From Actinosynnema sp. ALI-1.44 (GTDB lineage Bacteria; Actinomycetota; Actinomycetes; Mycobacteriales; Pseudonocardiaceae), in the NCBI RefSeq assembly GCF_001984155.1, contig NZ_MTQO01000049.1, forward strand, positions 248,001 through 312,000: a DNA stretch of 64,000 nucleotides, read 5' to 3'. Position 1 is the stretch's first letter; each line of letters begins with the position of its first letter. Shown here one piece after another: positions 42,527-51,879 of this stretch. The position numbers were made by a program, and so were the translations under genes. Below the pieces are notes generated by a model. The model was not told where the DNA came from, did no database searches, and saw only the letters and a program-made list of their open reading frames with translations.

Positions 42527-44032
42527 TCAGCTGGAGACCGCCGACGTCGTGGAACCCTGCTTCGGTGCGCCAGTGCCGGACAGTGCGGTGGCAAGCCGTC
42601 GGCGGCCCACCGCGAACGCGGTGCCGACCAGCGTGGTCACGACGCCGAGGGCGAGGTAGTACACCGCCTCGGGCAACACCCGGACCAGTTGCACCATGCC
42701 GCTGCCGAGGCCACCGCCGAGCGCGGCGAACAGCCAGTACATGCCGAGCATGTGACCGATGAACCGCCTGGGCAGCACGGTGGCCGTGGCCGCGATGCTG
42801 ACCGCGGCGATCACGACCTCGCCGACCGCGCCGGACAGGTAGACCACCAACAGCCACACCGGGGACACCCGGTCCCCGTCCGCGGCCAGCCGCGCGGCCA
42901 ACGCCATCACCAGGAACCCCGCACCGACCAGGATCAGGCCGATGGCGAACTTCACCGGCACGCCGTGCCGACCGCCGATCCTGGGCAGCGCGCCCGCGAT
43001 CAGCGGAGCGAGCATCAGGATGAACAGCGGGATCGCCGCCTGAAGCCAACTCGCCGGCACGCTGAACCCGAACACCTCGCGGCGCAGGTGGTCGCGGGCG
43101 AACAGGGTCAGCAGCGAGGCGCTGTGCGCGATGATCATCCAGAACAGGGTGGCACCGAGCAGCACTGCCAGGAACGCGCCGAGCCTGCGGCGGTCGGCCG
43201 TGCCCAGTTCCGGATGCCGGCGCAGTGCGAGGTAGGCGACGACCGGGGCGAGCACGCTCAGCAGCCCAGCCGCCACGATCGCGGTGCGCGGGCCGAGCGC
43301 CCCGGCCACACCAAGAACGGCCGACGTCCCGGCCAGCACCGCGAGCACCACCGCGACGCGGCGGCGGGCCCGGCGTGCCTCCACTGTCGTGAGTGGACGG
43401 GCGGCGTGGGCGCCGACCCCGTGGAACCGCGACGCGGCCACGGCCACCGTGGCCCCGGTGAGCAGGAGCGCCAGCGCGCACACGGCGAAGGCCAGACTCC
43501 AGCTCACCCGCTCGCCGAGGTAGCCGGCGGCCAACGGCGCGAGCAACGCGCTGAACTGGGTGGCCACGTACATCAGCGAGATACCGGCCTCGCGGCCGTG
43601 CTCGTCACCGAACATGACGTTGACCAGTGCCTGGTGGTTGGGTTTGAACAGCCCGCCGCCGAGGGCCAGCGCGATCAGCCCGATCACCGCGGCCCACCCG
43701 GCGGGAACGGTCAGCAACAGGAAACCCGCCACGCTGAGCGTGCAGCCGGTGAGCATGGCCGGCCGCTGGCCGAGCACCCGGTCGCCGACCCAGCCCCCCG
43801 GCAGGGACAGCACGAACATCAGCGCGATCCACGCACCGAACACCGAGGCGGCGTCGGCCGGGGCCAGACCGAGGCCACCGCGAGCCGTCGGTGCGGACAC
43901 GTACAACACGAGGACGGCTTGCAGTCCGTAGAAGCCGAACCGCTCGAACAGGTCGGCCGAGAACAACGCGCGGTACCAGGCCGGCATCCGCCACATCGTC
44001 ACCCGGTTCGCCGCCGGTGCATCCCCGGTCAC
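42527..44032 (-). CDS. POT/PTR2-family proton-coupled transporter, probable exporter
   Basis: This 501-aa protein has about 14 hydrophobic segments. It carries the POT-family start FERFGFYGLQAVLVLYV and GGLFKPNHQALVNVMFGDE, DEHGREAGISLMYVATQFSAL. The GTG at 44032 overlaps the FAD monooxygenase stop (GTGA). POT proteins import di/tripeptides, but members in biosynthetic clusters are thought to move the product; a peptide-like or hydrazine-bearing cargo is possible. Confidence 0.82.
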   Translation of the reverse strand: MTGDAPAANRVTMWRMPAWYRALFSADLFERFGFYGLQAVLVLYVSAPTARGGLGLAPADAASVFGAWIALMFVLSLPGGWVGDRVLGQRPAMLTGCTLSVAGFLLLTVPAGWAAVIGLIALALGGGLFKPNHQALVNVMFGDEHGREAGISLMYVATQFSALLAPLAAGYLGERVSWSLAFAVCALALLLTGATVAVAASRFHGVGAHAARPLTTVEARRARRRVAVVLAVLAGTSAVLGVAGALGPRTAIVAAGLLSVLAPVVAYLALRRHPELGTADRRRLGAFLAVLLGATLFWMIIAHSASLLTLFARDHLRREVFGFSVPASWLQAAIPLFILMLAPLIAGALPRIGGRHGVPVKFAIGLILVGAGFLVMALAARLAADGDRVSPVWLLVVYLSGAVGEVVIAAVSIAATATVLPRRFIGHMLGMYWLFAALGGGLGSGMVQLVRVLPEAVYYLALGVVTTLVGTAFAVGRRRLATALSGTGAPKQGSTTSAVSS

Positions 44033-45642
44033 GTCCGGTTCCCGGTGGCCCGGCCGAGCGCATCGACGAGCGCCTTGTCCTGGTCGTCGACCGGGCCAGG
44101 CGATCGCCAGGCGACGAACGCGTCGGGGCGGACCAGCACGGCTCCGTCCGGACCGACCCCGTATGCGCGGGCCCAGTCGCCGTTCTCGGGTGTCAGGTCG
44201 CCATCCTCGGCGACCACGTAGCTGCTGACCGGCGTGCCGAACTGTTTGCCCGCGCGCTCGGCGGCCTCCGGCCATCCGGTGCGGCGGCAGCCGGTGAGCA
44301 GCACGAAGTCGTCCCAGAACAGGTCGATCGTGGAGATGCGCTCGCCGTCGCGGCGTAGCCACAGGTGCGGTGCCCTGGTACCCGGCTGGCCGGTGAGGCG
44401 CAGCCTGGGGGTGAGCACCGGAACGTCCTCGTCGGAGTCGGTGATCGCCGCCGAGCGGTACCGGTAGCCGAGCGTGATGATGATGTCGTCGACCATGGCG
44501 GCGCGGGTCTGTTCGTCCGCATGGCCGTGCCGGATTCGGTTGCGCACCATGGCCTGCTCGGCCATGGCGGCGCCGACCCGTCGCCGCTCCGCGTCGTAGG
44601 TGTCCAGCAGCGGCTCGGCGACCGTGCCGTGGTATCTCCCGGCCAGCTTCCAGGCCAGGTTGTGCGCGTCGTGGATGCCGGTGTTGGCACCGAAACCGCC
44701 GGCAGGCGGGTGCACGTGCGCGGCATCGCCCGCCAGGAACACGCGGCCGACCCGGAACGTGTCCGCGACCAGTTGGGCGCCTTGCCACGGCACCTTCGCC
44801 AAGACCTCGACGTGCATGCCGGGCCGGCCGGCGGCGGTACGGATGATGTCCACGCAGCGCTCGTCGGTGAAGTCCGCGGGCGTCTCCCCCTTCTCCGGGA
44901 AGTACAACGGCGCAGCCAGCCACGGGTCGCAGCCGTGCAGCCGGGACAGACCCATCATGGTGCCGCGCGCCTCGGTGGCGTAGCACAGGATGAACTTGCG
45001 GCCCTTGAGCAGAGATTCCAGCTCGGGTGCGTGGAAGTAGATGCTCAGTGCGTCGAACACCGTGCCGCGGCCGGACCGTGACACGCCGAGCAACCGGCGC
45101 GTGGTGCTGCTCGCACCGTCCGCACCGACCAGGTAGTCGGCCCGCACAGTGGTCTGCTCCCCCGTCGGCAGGTGCTCCAGACGCGCGGTGACACCTTCGG
45201 CGTCCTGCTCGAACGACACCAGCCTGGTGCTGAACCTGACCTCGCTGCCACCCTGACGGGCCAGGTCGGCGAGCACCTTCTCGTAGCGGTCCTGGCCACA
45301 GCCCATCACGCGTTCCGGGCTGATTTCCGGGCCGTCGAGGGACGGCGCCTCCAGGGTGACCGCGTCGTCGATCTCGGCGAAGGTGCGGACCTGGATGATG
45401 CCGCCCTCGAAGTACGGATGCGAGTCGCCCATCTCCAGCGCCCGGATCTCCCGGCTGAAGCCGGCGGCGCGGAACAGTTCCATGGTACGGGCCTGCAGGC
45501 CGGGAGCACGCGGCAGCAGCGAGGTCTCGCCGCGCTTCTCCACCACCACGCAGCGCACCCCGAGGCGCCCGAGGAACACCGCTGCGGACAGACCGACCGG
45601 TCCGCAGCCCACGACCAGTACCGGAACCCTCACGTCAACCAT
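44029..45642 (-). CDS. FAD-dependent aromatic hydroxylase, TcmG/RdmE/PgaE type
   Basis: This 537-aa flavoprotein has the N-terminal motif VLVVGCGPVGLSAAVFLGRLG, LVGADGASSTTRRLLG (about 175), and VFLAGDAAHVHPPAGGFGANTG (about 300), plus the C-terminal thioredoxin-like domain typical of TcmG-type enzymes. It hydroxylates, and sometimes Baeyer-Villiger oxidises, polyphenols. It is first in the operon that runs to the DpsC-like gene. The sequence between 45643 and 45848 is a divergent promoter region. Confidence 0.88.
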   Translation of the reverse strand: MVDVRVPVLVVGCGPVGLSAAVFLGRLGVRCVVVEKRGETSLLPRAPGLQARTMELFRAAGFSREIRALEMGDSHPYFEGGIIQVRTFAEIDDAVTLEAPSLDGPEISPERVMGCGQDRYEKVLADLARQGGSEVRFSTRLVSFEQDAEGVTARLEHLPTGEQTTVRADYLVGADGASSTTRRLLGVSRSGRGTVFDALSIYFHAPELESLLKGRKFILCYATEARGTMMGLSRLHGCDPWLAAPLYFPEKGETPADFTDERCVDIIRTAAGRPGMHVEVLAKVPWQGAQLVADTFRVGRVFLAGDAAHVHPPAGGFGANTGIHDAHNLAWKLAGRYHGTVAEPLLDTYDAERRRVGAAMAEQAMVRNRIRHGHADEQTRAAMVDDIIITLGYRYRSAAITDSDEDVPVLTPRLRLTGQPGTRAPHLWLRRDGERISTIDLFWDDFVLLTGCRRTGWPEAAERAGKQFGTPVSSYVVAEDGDLTPENGDWARAYGVGPDGAVLVRPDAFVAWRSPGPVDDQDKALVDALGRATGNRT

Positions 45643-45848
45643 GGCTGTTTCCTTGTCAGGTCTGCGCGCAACCGCGATGTGTCCGGGGTGCAGGTCTATC
45701 GGCGCGGCCTCGAGATTCCCTCGTGGCGGGCGCAGTTCGCCGTGGACTGCCCCGATCCAACCGGGTTCGAGCGTCCCTCCAAGGTGGGCGGGGATCGTGG
45801 CGGCACGCGTGCGCTTTCCCAAACCTTCGAGGAAAGGGATCAGAGGAC

Positions 45849-46856
45849 ATGACGACAACCGCTCCGGACGTCCGTTCGCCCGCCGGCATTCTCCGAATGG
45901 GCAACGCTTTCTGCGACGCGAAGGCGCTGCTCACCGCGGTGGAGCTGGACCTCTTCGGTGCACTGCACACGGGTCCCGCGACCGAGGAGGAGATCCGCGG
46001 GCGCCTTGGCCTGCACGGCCGGGGCCTTTCCGACTTCCTGCACCTGCTGACCGCCCTCGGCCTGCTGGCCAAGCAGGACGGCTGGTTCCGCAACACCGCG
46101 GCCGCCGACCAGTACCTGGTTCGCGACCAGCCGACGTACATCGGTGGCTTCCTGTTGCGCTCCAACCGAAACCTGTACCCGGCGTGGGGCAGGCTGTCCG
46201 ACGCGCTGCGTACCGGCGCCAAGCAGTCCGGCGGGGACTTCGCGGACGTGACCAGCAACCCGGTGCTGCTGCGCCAGTTCATCGGCATGATGGACGCGCT
46301 GACCCAGCAGCTGGGCCCGTCGTTGATCGAGGCGTTCGCCTGGCCGGGCTACCGGTCGGTGCTCGACGTGGGCGGCTGCCGGGGCAACCTGGTCGGTCAG
46401 CTGGTCCAGGCCCACCCACACCTGGCCGGGCACGTCTTCGACCTGCCACCCATGAAGCCGTTCTTCGACGAGCACATGGCGCGGTCGGGCCAGTCCGCGA
46501 CGGTGACCTTCCACGGCGGCGACTTCTTCGAGTGCGCCCTGCCGCCCGCGGAGGTGGTGATGCTCGGCCACGTGCTCCACGACTGGGACACCGAGCAGCG
46601 CGGTTACCTGGTGCGCAAGGCCTTCGACGCGATCAGCCCCGGCGGTGCGCTGCTGGTGTACGACCGGATGCTGGACGACGGCCCGAACGCGGTGGAGAAC
46701 CTCGTCATCAGCCTGGACATGCTGCTGGTGACCGATGGTGGTTCGGAGTACCCGGCACAGGAGATCCACGCGCACGCGCGAGCCGCCGGTTTCCGTTCGT
46801 CCACAGAGCAACCGCTCGGCGACTACGACACGCTGGTCGTGTGCCACAAGGACTGA
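45849..46856 (+). CDS. SAM-dependent O-methyltransferase (methyltransferase family 2)
   Basis: This 335-aa protein has an N-terminal dimerisation helix bundle (AKALLTAVELDLFGALHTGP) and a Rossmann SAM domain with the glycine motif SVLDVGGCRGNLVGQL (about 174). The active-site His region is GHVLHDWDTEQ (about 243), as in plant-type and TcmO/DnrK-like enzymes. It methylates a phenol of the polyketide. It is the only forward gene between the antiporter operon and the 27-45 kb genes, and has its own promoter opposite the FAD hydroxylase. Confidence 0.9.
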   Translation: MTTTAPDVRSPAGILRMGNAFCDAKALLTAVELDLFGALHTGPATEEEIRGRLGLHGRGLSDFLHLLTALGLLAKQDGWFRNTAAADQYLVRDQPTYIGGFLLRSNRNLYPAWGRLSDALRTGAKQSGGDFADVTSNPVLLRQFIGMMDALTQQLGPSLIEAFAWPGYRSVLDVGGCRGNLVGQLVQAHPHLAGHVFDLPPMKPFFDEHMARSGQSATVTFHGGDFFECALPPAEVVMLGHVLHDWDTEQRGYLVRKAFDAISPGGALLVYDRMLDDGPNAVENLVISLDMLLVTDGGSEYPAQEIHAHARAAGFRSSTEQPLGDYDTLVVCHKD

Positions 46857-46866
46857 CGGCATGGCG

Positions 46867-46913
46867 ACGGCCGCGCAGAGTGGTCCGGTGCGGGGGCCAC
46901 TCCACGCGGCCGT
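46867..46913. terminator. Strong bidirectional hairpin after the O-methyltransferase gene
   Basis: Perfect outer arms ACGGCCGCG / CGCGGCCGT and inner arms GAGTGG / CCACTC, separated by a symmetric CA/CA bulge, lie between the convergent stops of the O-methyltransferase (46856) and the SchA/CurD gene (46927). Confidence 0.75.
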
Positions 46914-46926
46914 GCACCTTCAGTCG

Positions 46927-47307
46927 TCAGTCGCCGACGGCGTTCCTCGGCGCGGCGAGCTGGCTGACACAACGCAGCAGGCTGGCGTGGAAGGTGGCCA
47001 CGAAGCCATCAGCGGTGCCGGAGTCGCGCGGCGAGTTGAGGTAGGGCGCGAGTCGGCGTTCCACCTCCTGCACACCAGGCTGGCCGGCCATGTATCGCGC
47101 CACCGCCTCCAGATCACCCTCGTACTCGATGAACCGGACCAGCAGGTCGTCCCTGATGAACACGGCAGTGGCCAGGATCCGGGCGGCGGGTCGCCCGGCG
47201 GCGCCGGGCACGACGGCCGACTTCGGTCGGCGGAAGTTGCCGAACACCTCGGCGACCTCGTCCTCATGGCCGCTTTTGATGTCATAGGTGATGGCCGCGA
47301 ACGGCAT
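46927..47307 (-). CDS. SchA/CurD-like cyclase domain protein, copy 2
   Basis: This 126-aa protein has the same pattern as the 41374 gene: FAAITYDIKSGHEDEVAEVFGNF, ARILATAVFIRDDLLVRFIEYEGD, VQEVERRLAPYL and LLRCVSQL. It starts 25 nt after the flavin reductase stop. The two copies may form a heteromeric pair or act on different intermediates. Confidence 0.8.
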   Translation of the reverse strand: MPFAAITYDIKSGHEDEVAEVFGNFRRPKSAVVPGAAGRPAARILATAVFIRDDLLVRFIEYEGDLEAVARYMAGQPGVQEVERRLAPYLNSPRDSGTADGFVATFHASLLRCVSQLAAPRNAVGD

Positions 47308-47332
47308 CGAATCCTCCTGTGGTGATCGACGG

Positions 47333-47848
47333 TCACCGCACTGGCCAGGCGGCGTAACTGCGCATGCCGTACAGCAGCGGGCGCTGCCCTTCCTGCCGCG
47401 ATGTCTGGTACACCTCACCGAACACGACCGTGTGGTCGCCGACCGGACAAGTACCGCTGACCTGGCAGTGCGCCACGGCGTGTGCGTGGTCGAGCAGGTG
47501 CGGACCGCCGGCGCCCGGTCCGGCGGCCCAGCGAACCCGGTCGAAGCGGTCGGCGGCGCCCGAGGCGAACAGCTCCGCGGCCGGCTGGGCGCCTTCGTGC
47601 AACAGGTTCACCGCGAAGGTGCTCTGTCTCAGGATGGCCGCCAGGGTCGGGCTGCCGACGCGCAGGCAGACCAGCAGTGTCGGCGGTTCCAGCGCCACAC
47701 TGCACACCGACGAGCACGTCATGCCCCACGGTCGCCCGCTGGGGTCCTTGGCGGTGACGATGGAAACGCCAGTGGGAAAGCGCGACATGAACGAGCGGTA
47801 GTCGGCCAGGCTCGCCCCGGTGACCGAGTCGGAAGGCACGTTGGTCAT
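47333..47848 (-). CDS. Flavin reductase-like domain protein (two-component monooxygenase reductase)
   Basis: This 171-aa split-barrel protein has the start YRSFMSRFPTGVSIVTAKDPSGRPWGMTCSSVCSVALEPPTLLVCL, typical of FMN reductases (HpaC/ActVB type). It supplies reduced flavin to a partner oxygenase; the luciferase-like enzyme at 39625 is a candidate. GGAGGTGAAGGTG precedes the ATG. It begins 5 nt after the antiporter stop. Confidence 0.88.
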   Translation of the reverse strand: MTNVPSDSVTGASLADYRSFMSRFPTGVSIVTAKDPSGRPWGMTCSSVCSVALEPPTLLVCLRVGSPTLAAILRQSTFAVNLLHEGAQPAAELFASGAADRFDRVRWAAGPGAGGPHLLDHAHAVAHCQVSGTCPVGDHTVVFGEVYQTSRQEGQRPLLYGMRSYAAWPVR

Positions 47849-47853
47849 CACCT

Positions 47854-49194
47854 TCACCTCCGCGGGCCGGGTCCGGCAGTTGCGCCCTGCCGCGCTGCCC
47901 GATGATCGATGAAGGACAGCGCCGGACCGGTGAGACTCGTGGTCACCAACGCCATGACGAGGCAGGCCAGAAACAGCAGCGGAGTCAGGATGCCTACGCT
48001 GAGCCCGATCTGCAGCACTACCACCTCGGTCAGGCCACGGGTGTTCAGCAGCACGCCGATCTCGGCGGCACTCCGGCGGGGGTGACCGGCCAGCCTGGCA
48101 CCGGCGTAGCCGCCGCCGATCTTGCTCACCACGGCCAGAACGGTCACCACGAGCGTCGCCACCAGCGTCGCCAGCCACGGAGTGGTGCCGAGCGGCCGGG
48201 CGAACAGGGTCACTCCGGCGACCACGAAGTAGACCGCCACCAGCCATCGGCCGACGGTGTACACCCAGCGCACCGGCCGTGCCCACGGCTCGGCCGCGTC
48301 GCCCGTCGGGATCGCCAGGCCGACCAGGAACGCGCCGCACACCAGGTGAAGCCCCAACCGTTCCGCAAGGCTCGCCGCGCCCAGCGCGGCAGCGGCCAGC
48401 ACCAGGGCCGTGCCGCCAGGCAACCACGCGAACACCCGGTTCGCGAGCCCGGTACGCAGCAGGCGGCGCAGTCCGAGCGCGGCGGCCACACCGGCCAGCA
48501 GGGTGATCAACGCGACGGCGGCACGGGTCAGACTGCCGGAGGTCAGGCCAACGGCCACGGCCAGCACCGGCCACGCCACCGCGTCGGTGAGCACGGCGGC
48601 GCTCAGCGCCACCCGGCCGGACGGTGTGCCGTTGATCCCCCGGTCGAGAAGGATCCGCGCCAGCACCGGCACCGCGGTGATGGCGAGCGCGACCCCCATC
48701 AGCAGCACGAACGCGGCCAGCGGGGCGGTTCCGCGCAGCGCCGGGTCGCCAGTCCAGGCGATCCCGCACGCGGCCAGCGTTCCGGCGGCGAACGCGGGCA
48801 CCAGCGCGCCGAAGATCACCCAACCGAGCGAGCGGGTTCGCTTGCCCCGCACCGAGTCGCCCAGTTCGTGGGCCACTCCGACCAGGAACAGCGCCAGTCC
48901 CACTTGGCCGAGTGACCGCAGCCCGTCGACCACGGCGCCCGGTAGCAGCACCGTGAAACCCTCGCGGCCGACCAGTGCGATCAGCACGGGGGTGAGCAGC
49001 AGACCGATGGCGATCTCGGCCATGACGGCGGGCTGACGCGTGCACACCGCGGCCCGCCGCGCCAGGTACGCCAGCGAAAGCAGTGCGGCCACCGCCGCCA
49101 CCACGTGCGCGATCAACACGAGCCGTAGCCTGGATGGCCGCGCTCGAGGTCGCATCGACGGAAACTCGGAGGCCGGACGACGCCCCTTGTTCAC
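47854..49194 (-). CDS. Cation/proton antiporter, CPA2-like
   Basis: This 446-aa protein has about 12 membrane segments and the NhaA/Kef-like blocks MAEIAIGLLLTPVLI, GVALAITAVPVLARILLDRG and a second-repeat SKIGGGYAGARLAG, TRGLTEVVVLQIGLSVGI. Antiporters of this type occur in xantholipin/lysolipin-like clusters and may support export or resistance to the product. It is divergent from PadR, with a short AT-rich promoter between. A start at 49155 is also possible. Confidence 0.85.
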   Translation of the reverse strand: MNKGRRPASEFPSMRPRARPSRLRLVLIAHVVAAVAALLSLAYLARRAAVCTRQPAVMAEIAIGLLLTPVLIALVGREGFTVLLPGAVVDGLRSLGQVGLALFLVGVAHELGDSVRGKRTRSLGWVIFGALVPAFAAGTLAACGIAWTGDPALRGTAPLAAFVLLMGVALAITAVPVLARILLDRGINGTPSGRVALSAAVLTDAVAWPVLAVAVGLTSGSLTRAAVALITLLAGVAAALGLRRLLRTGLANRVFAWLPGGTALVLAAAALGAASLAERLGLHLVCGAFLVGLAIPTGDAAEPWARPVRWVYTVGRWLVAVYFVVAGVTLFARPLGTTPWLATLVATLVVTVLAVVSKIGGGYAGARLAGHPRRSAAEIGVLLNTRGLTEVVVLQIGLSVGILTPLLFLACLVMALVTTSLTGPALSFIDHRAARQGATAGPGPRR

Positions 49195-49200
49195 CCACTC

Positions 49201-49240
49201 GTGTTATATTCTGACAATTACTATTCTTACTATGATTACC
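49201..49240. promoter_or_regulatory. AT-rich divergent promoter with direct repeat, probable PadR target
   Basis: In the 74 bp between the antiporter and PadR starts the sequence is unusually AT-rich. TTACTAT is directly repeated at 49218-49224 and 49227-49233 (9-bp period), with TATATT just before. PadR-like regulators often bind their own AT-rich divergent promoters, so it likely autoregulates and controls the antiporter. Confidence 0.5.
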
Positions 49241-49268
49241 GAGCGGCGGCCGACAGGAGGAACTGAGG

Positions 49269-49865
49269 ATGCCGGACAGGACAGAGCGGCCTCCCCGGCG
49301 CTCGCCCCTGGCGATGGCCGTACTCCTGCTGCTCACTGACGAGCCGCTGCACCCCTACGGACTGCGGCAACGGATCCAGGAGTGGGACAAGGATCGCGTG
49401 ATCAACGTCAGCCAGCGCAACGCCATCTACCAGACCATCGACCGGCTGGTGCGCAGCGGGTTGATCACCGTCCTGGAGACTACCCGGCAGGACAAACGGC
49501 CGGAACGCACCGTGTACCAAGCCACCGACGAGGGCGTGGCGATCGCCAAGCGGTGGCTGCGGGAGATGCTGGCCAGCCCGGTCCCCGAGTATCCGGAGTT
49601 CCCCGCCGCGCTGGCGTTCATCCAGGCATTGCCCGGCCAGACCGTGCTGGACGCGCTGGAGGCCCGCCTCGCGGCGCTGGAGGCGAACATCGTGAAGCTC
49701 GACAAGGAGGTCGCTGACCGGATCGCCGACATCCCCGGTGGGGTGGACCGGATCTACCTGGTGGAGATCGACTACCAGCAGGCCATGTGGCGGGCCGAGG
49801 TGACCTGGGTGCGACAGCTCATCGACGATCTGCGGTCAAGGAACCGTCGGCCGAAGAGTCGCTGA
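49269..49865 (+). CDS. PadR-family transcriptional regulator
   Basis: This 198-aa protein has a winged helix with AMAVLLLLTDEPLHPYGLRQRIQEW and VSQRNAIYQTIDRLVRSGLITVLE. A long C-terminal coiled-coil dimerisation region follows (ALEARLAALEANIVKLDKEVADRI). Shine-Dalgarno-like AGGAGG lies before the ATG. It is divergent from the antiporter and upstream of the N-hydroxylase gene, suggesting efflux control by the cluster product. Confidence 0.88.
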   Translation: MPDRTERPPRRSPLAMAVLLLLTDEPLHPYGLRQRIQEWDKDRVINVSQRNAIYQTIDRLVRSGLITVLETTRQDKRPERTVYQATDEGVAIAKRWLREMLASPVPEYPEFPAALAFIQALPGQTVLDALEARLAALEANIVKLDKEVADRIADIPGGVDRIYLVEIDYQQAMWRAEVTWVRQLIDDLRSRNRRPKSR

Positions 49866-49987
49866 CCGCCCTCGGCGGGGCGATCGAGTCGCGTTCGAGG
49901 GGGTTTCCACCCCGACTGGCCAGGCTGGGACGACGAGGGCCGGGCCCACGGCGTGGGCGGCGCCGGCAACGCACCCCAGGAGTCACC

Positions 49988-51268
49988 ATGCGATCGGCAT
50001 CCCCCACCGCGCCACACCACCGCGTCGCCGCCGTCGGCGGCGGCCCGTCGAACCTGAGCCTGGCCGCGCTGGCCGAGGACGTGGTACCGGGAAGTCTGGC
50101 GATCTACGAACGCCGGGGTGAGCCGGCCTGGCATCCCGGCCAGCTCACCCCGGGCAGCCGGCTGCAAACCACCTGGCTCAAGGACCTGGTCTCCCTCGCC
50201 GACCCGCGCAACCGGCTGTCCTTCCTCAACTACCTGGTCACCACGGGCCGCGTCTACGCCTTCCTGAATGCCCAGTTCGACGCCATCCCACGGCTGGAGT
50301 ACGCGCGCTACCTGGCATGGGCCGCCACCGAACTCGGTACCGTCCACTATGGAATGGACATCACCGGCATCGACTTCGCCGACGGCCGGTTCGTGCTGGA
50401 CACCGCCGACCGGACGGTGGCGACCGCGGACCACGTGGTGATCGGCCTGGGCACCCGCGCACACGTGCCACCGTGTCTGCGCGGGGCGGACCTGGACGGC
50501 GTGCTGCTGGCCGAGCAGATGGACGCCCATCTCACCGCCGCCCAGTCCGCCCCGTACGAGCAGGTGCTCGTGGTCGGTGGCGGGCAAACCGGTGCCGAGT
50601 GCGTGCTCAACCTGGTCTCCCGCGGATTCCGGGACATCCGCTGGCTCGGCCGCAGGCACTGGTTCGCGCCGTTGGACGACTCCCCGTCGGCCAACGACTT
50701 CTTCCGACCCACCTACTTGCGGTTCTTCCAGGGCCTGCCAAGCCAGACCCGGCAGCGCTACGTCGCCGAGCAGTCGTTGACAAGTGACGGCATCACCATG
50801 GCGACACTGCAGGAGCTGTACCGGGTGAACTACGAGGCGTTTCTGCGGGACGGGCGTTGCCCGGTGATGATGCTGCCCGGTCGCAACGTGGTGGAGGCGG
50901 CCAGCCGTCACGGCTCGGTCACCCTGTGGTGCGAGCGGGACTGGGGCGGCCGAGAACGGCACACCGCGCGGTACGTCATGCTGGCCACTGGCCGGGAACA
51001 GTGCCCGTTGCCGTTCACGCCCCGGCTGCGGGACCTGGTGGAGACCGACACGGACGGCGAGCCGGTGGTGGAGCAGGACTACTCGATCCGCTGGAAACAC
51101 AGTCCGGAGCACCGGATCTTCGTCCAGAACCGGGCCCGGTTCAGCCACGGGCTCGCGGACCCGAACCTGAGCCTGCTCGCGGTGCGCAGCGCGGTGATCA
51201 TCAACTCCTTGCTGGACCGCGACGTGTTCGTCATCCGTGATGATCAGGTGTCCACCGTCTGGACGTGA
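49988..51268 (+). CDS. Flavin-dependent lysine/ornithine N-monooxygenase (SidA/IucD/PvdA type), N-N cassette
   Basis: This 426-aa protein shows the FAD motif VAAVGGGPSNLSLA, an NADPH motif VLVVGGGQTGAECVLNL (about residue 195) and a C-terminal ATGREQ-type motif (YVMLATGREQCPLPF), with LQTTWLKDLVSLADP typical of amino acid N-hydroxylases. In the hydrazine-forming pathway (Spb38-like) it makes N6-hydroxylysine. No siderophore genes are near. The ATG at 49988 follows AGGAG and lies in the group ending with DAO. Lysine rather than ornithine is inferred from the neighbouring MetRS-like gene. Confidence 0.87.
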   Translation: MRSASPTAPHHRVAAVGGGPSNLSLAALAEDVVPGSLAIYERRGEPAWHPGQLTPGSRLQTTWLKDLVSLADPRNRLSFLNYLVTTGRVYAFLNAQFDAIPRLEYARYLAWAATELGTVHYGMDITGIDFADGRFVLDTADRTVATADHVVIGLGTRAHVPPCLRGADLDGVLLAEQMDAHLTAAQSAPYEQVLVVGGGQTGAECVLNLVSRGFRDIRWLGRRHWFAPLDDSPSANDFFRPTYLRFFQGLPSQTRQRYVAEQSLTSDGITMATLQELYRVNYEAFLRDGRCPVMMLPGRNVVEAASRHGSVTLWCERDWGGRERHTARYVMLATGREQCPLPFTPRLRDLVETDTDGEPVVEQDYSIRWKHSPEHRIFVQNRARFSHGLADPNLSLLAVRSAVIINSLLDRDVFVIRDDQVSTVWT

Positions 51269-51281
51269 TGATCAGGTCCGG

Positions 51282-51761
51282 TCAGAACCAACCGGACACT
51301 GTGGACGCCAGGTACGCGTCGGCGTCCGGCCGCTCGGGGCGCACCACGTGCCGCACCCAGGCGTCCCGCTCGTGTGCCATGGGCACCGCTTCCCAGATGC
51401 ACGCCGTGGCGTGTCCCGGCGCCTCGACCGGAACAGTAAGCTCGGTCCATCCGGCCAACCAGGTTCTGGTGTGCAGGATGACCCGGTTCCGGCTCCACCA
51501 GCCGACCACGGCGTAGCAGCCGTCCTCGTCCTCGTGCACCACGTTGTACCCATAGGACAACGCATCACCGTAGGAATCGGGCAACGACAGGCACACCGTC
51601 AGCCTGCCGAAGTCGAACACCTCCGCCTGCGGGGTTTCCCGCAATGCCGAGATGCCGTATCGCTTCACCGTCCAGCCGTGGACCTGATCCGCGGGCAAGG
51701 TGGTGATGGAACGAGGAGCGTACCGCAGCGGACGCTCGCCGACCTGGGTGCCGTTGCTCAT
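51282..51761 (-). CDS. Protein of unknown function inside the N-N cassette
   Basis: This 159-aa protein has an aromatic-rich core (YGYNVVHEDEDGCYAVVGWW, RVILHTRTWLAGW) and a helical C-terminus (MAHERDAWVRHVVRPERPDADAYL). It has no signal peptide or known catalytic motif. The start at 51761 was chosen because upstream frame sequence is atypical and lies in the divergent promoter. It faces the N-hydroxylase tail to tail (13-bp gap) and diverges from the cupin gene, so it probably serves the same pathway. Family not recognised. Confidence 0.6.
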   Translation of the reverse strand: MSNGTQVGERPLRYAPRSITTLPADQVHGWTVKRYGISALRETPQAEVFDFGRLTVCLSLPDSYGDALSYGYNVVHEDEDGCYAVVGWWSRNRVILHTRTWLAGWTELTVPVEAPGHATACIWEAVPMAHERDAWVRHVVRPERPDADAYLASTVSGWF

Positions 51762-51879
51762 GACGCCGATGCTGACACGGAACCGCAAGACCATCAAGCG
51801 ACGCTTGAGAAGCTTTCGAGTGCGACACCGAAACATTCGGACGGCACAAGCCGGGCACGTCCAGCCGGGAGGAGGAGCC

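Noticed and set aside
49988-51268. Siderophore biosynthesis gene
   Set aside because: No NRPS, IucA/C-like synthetase, siderophore transporter or acyltransferase is nearby.
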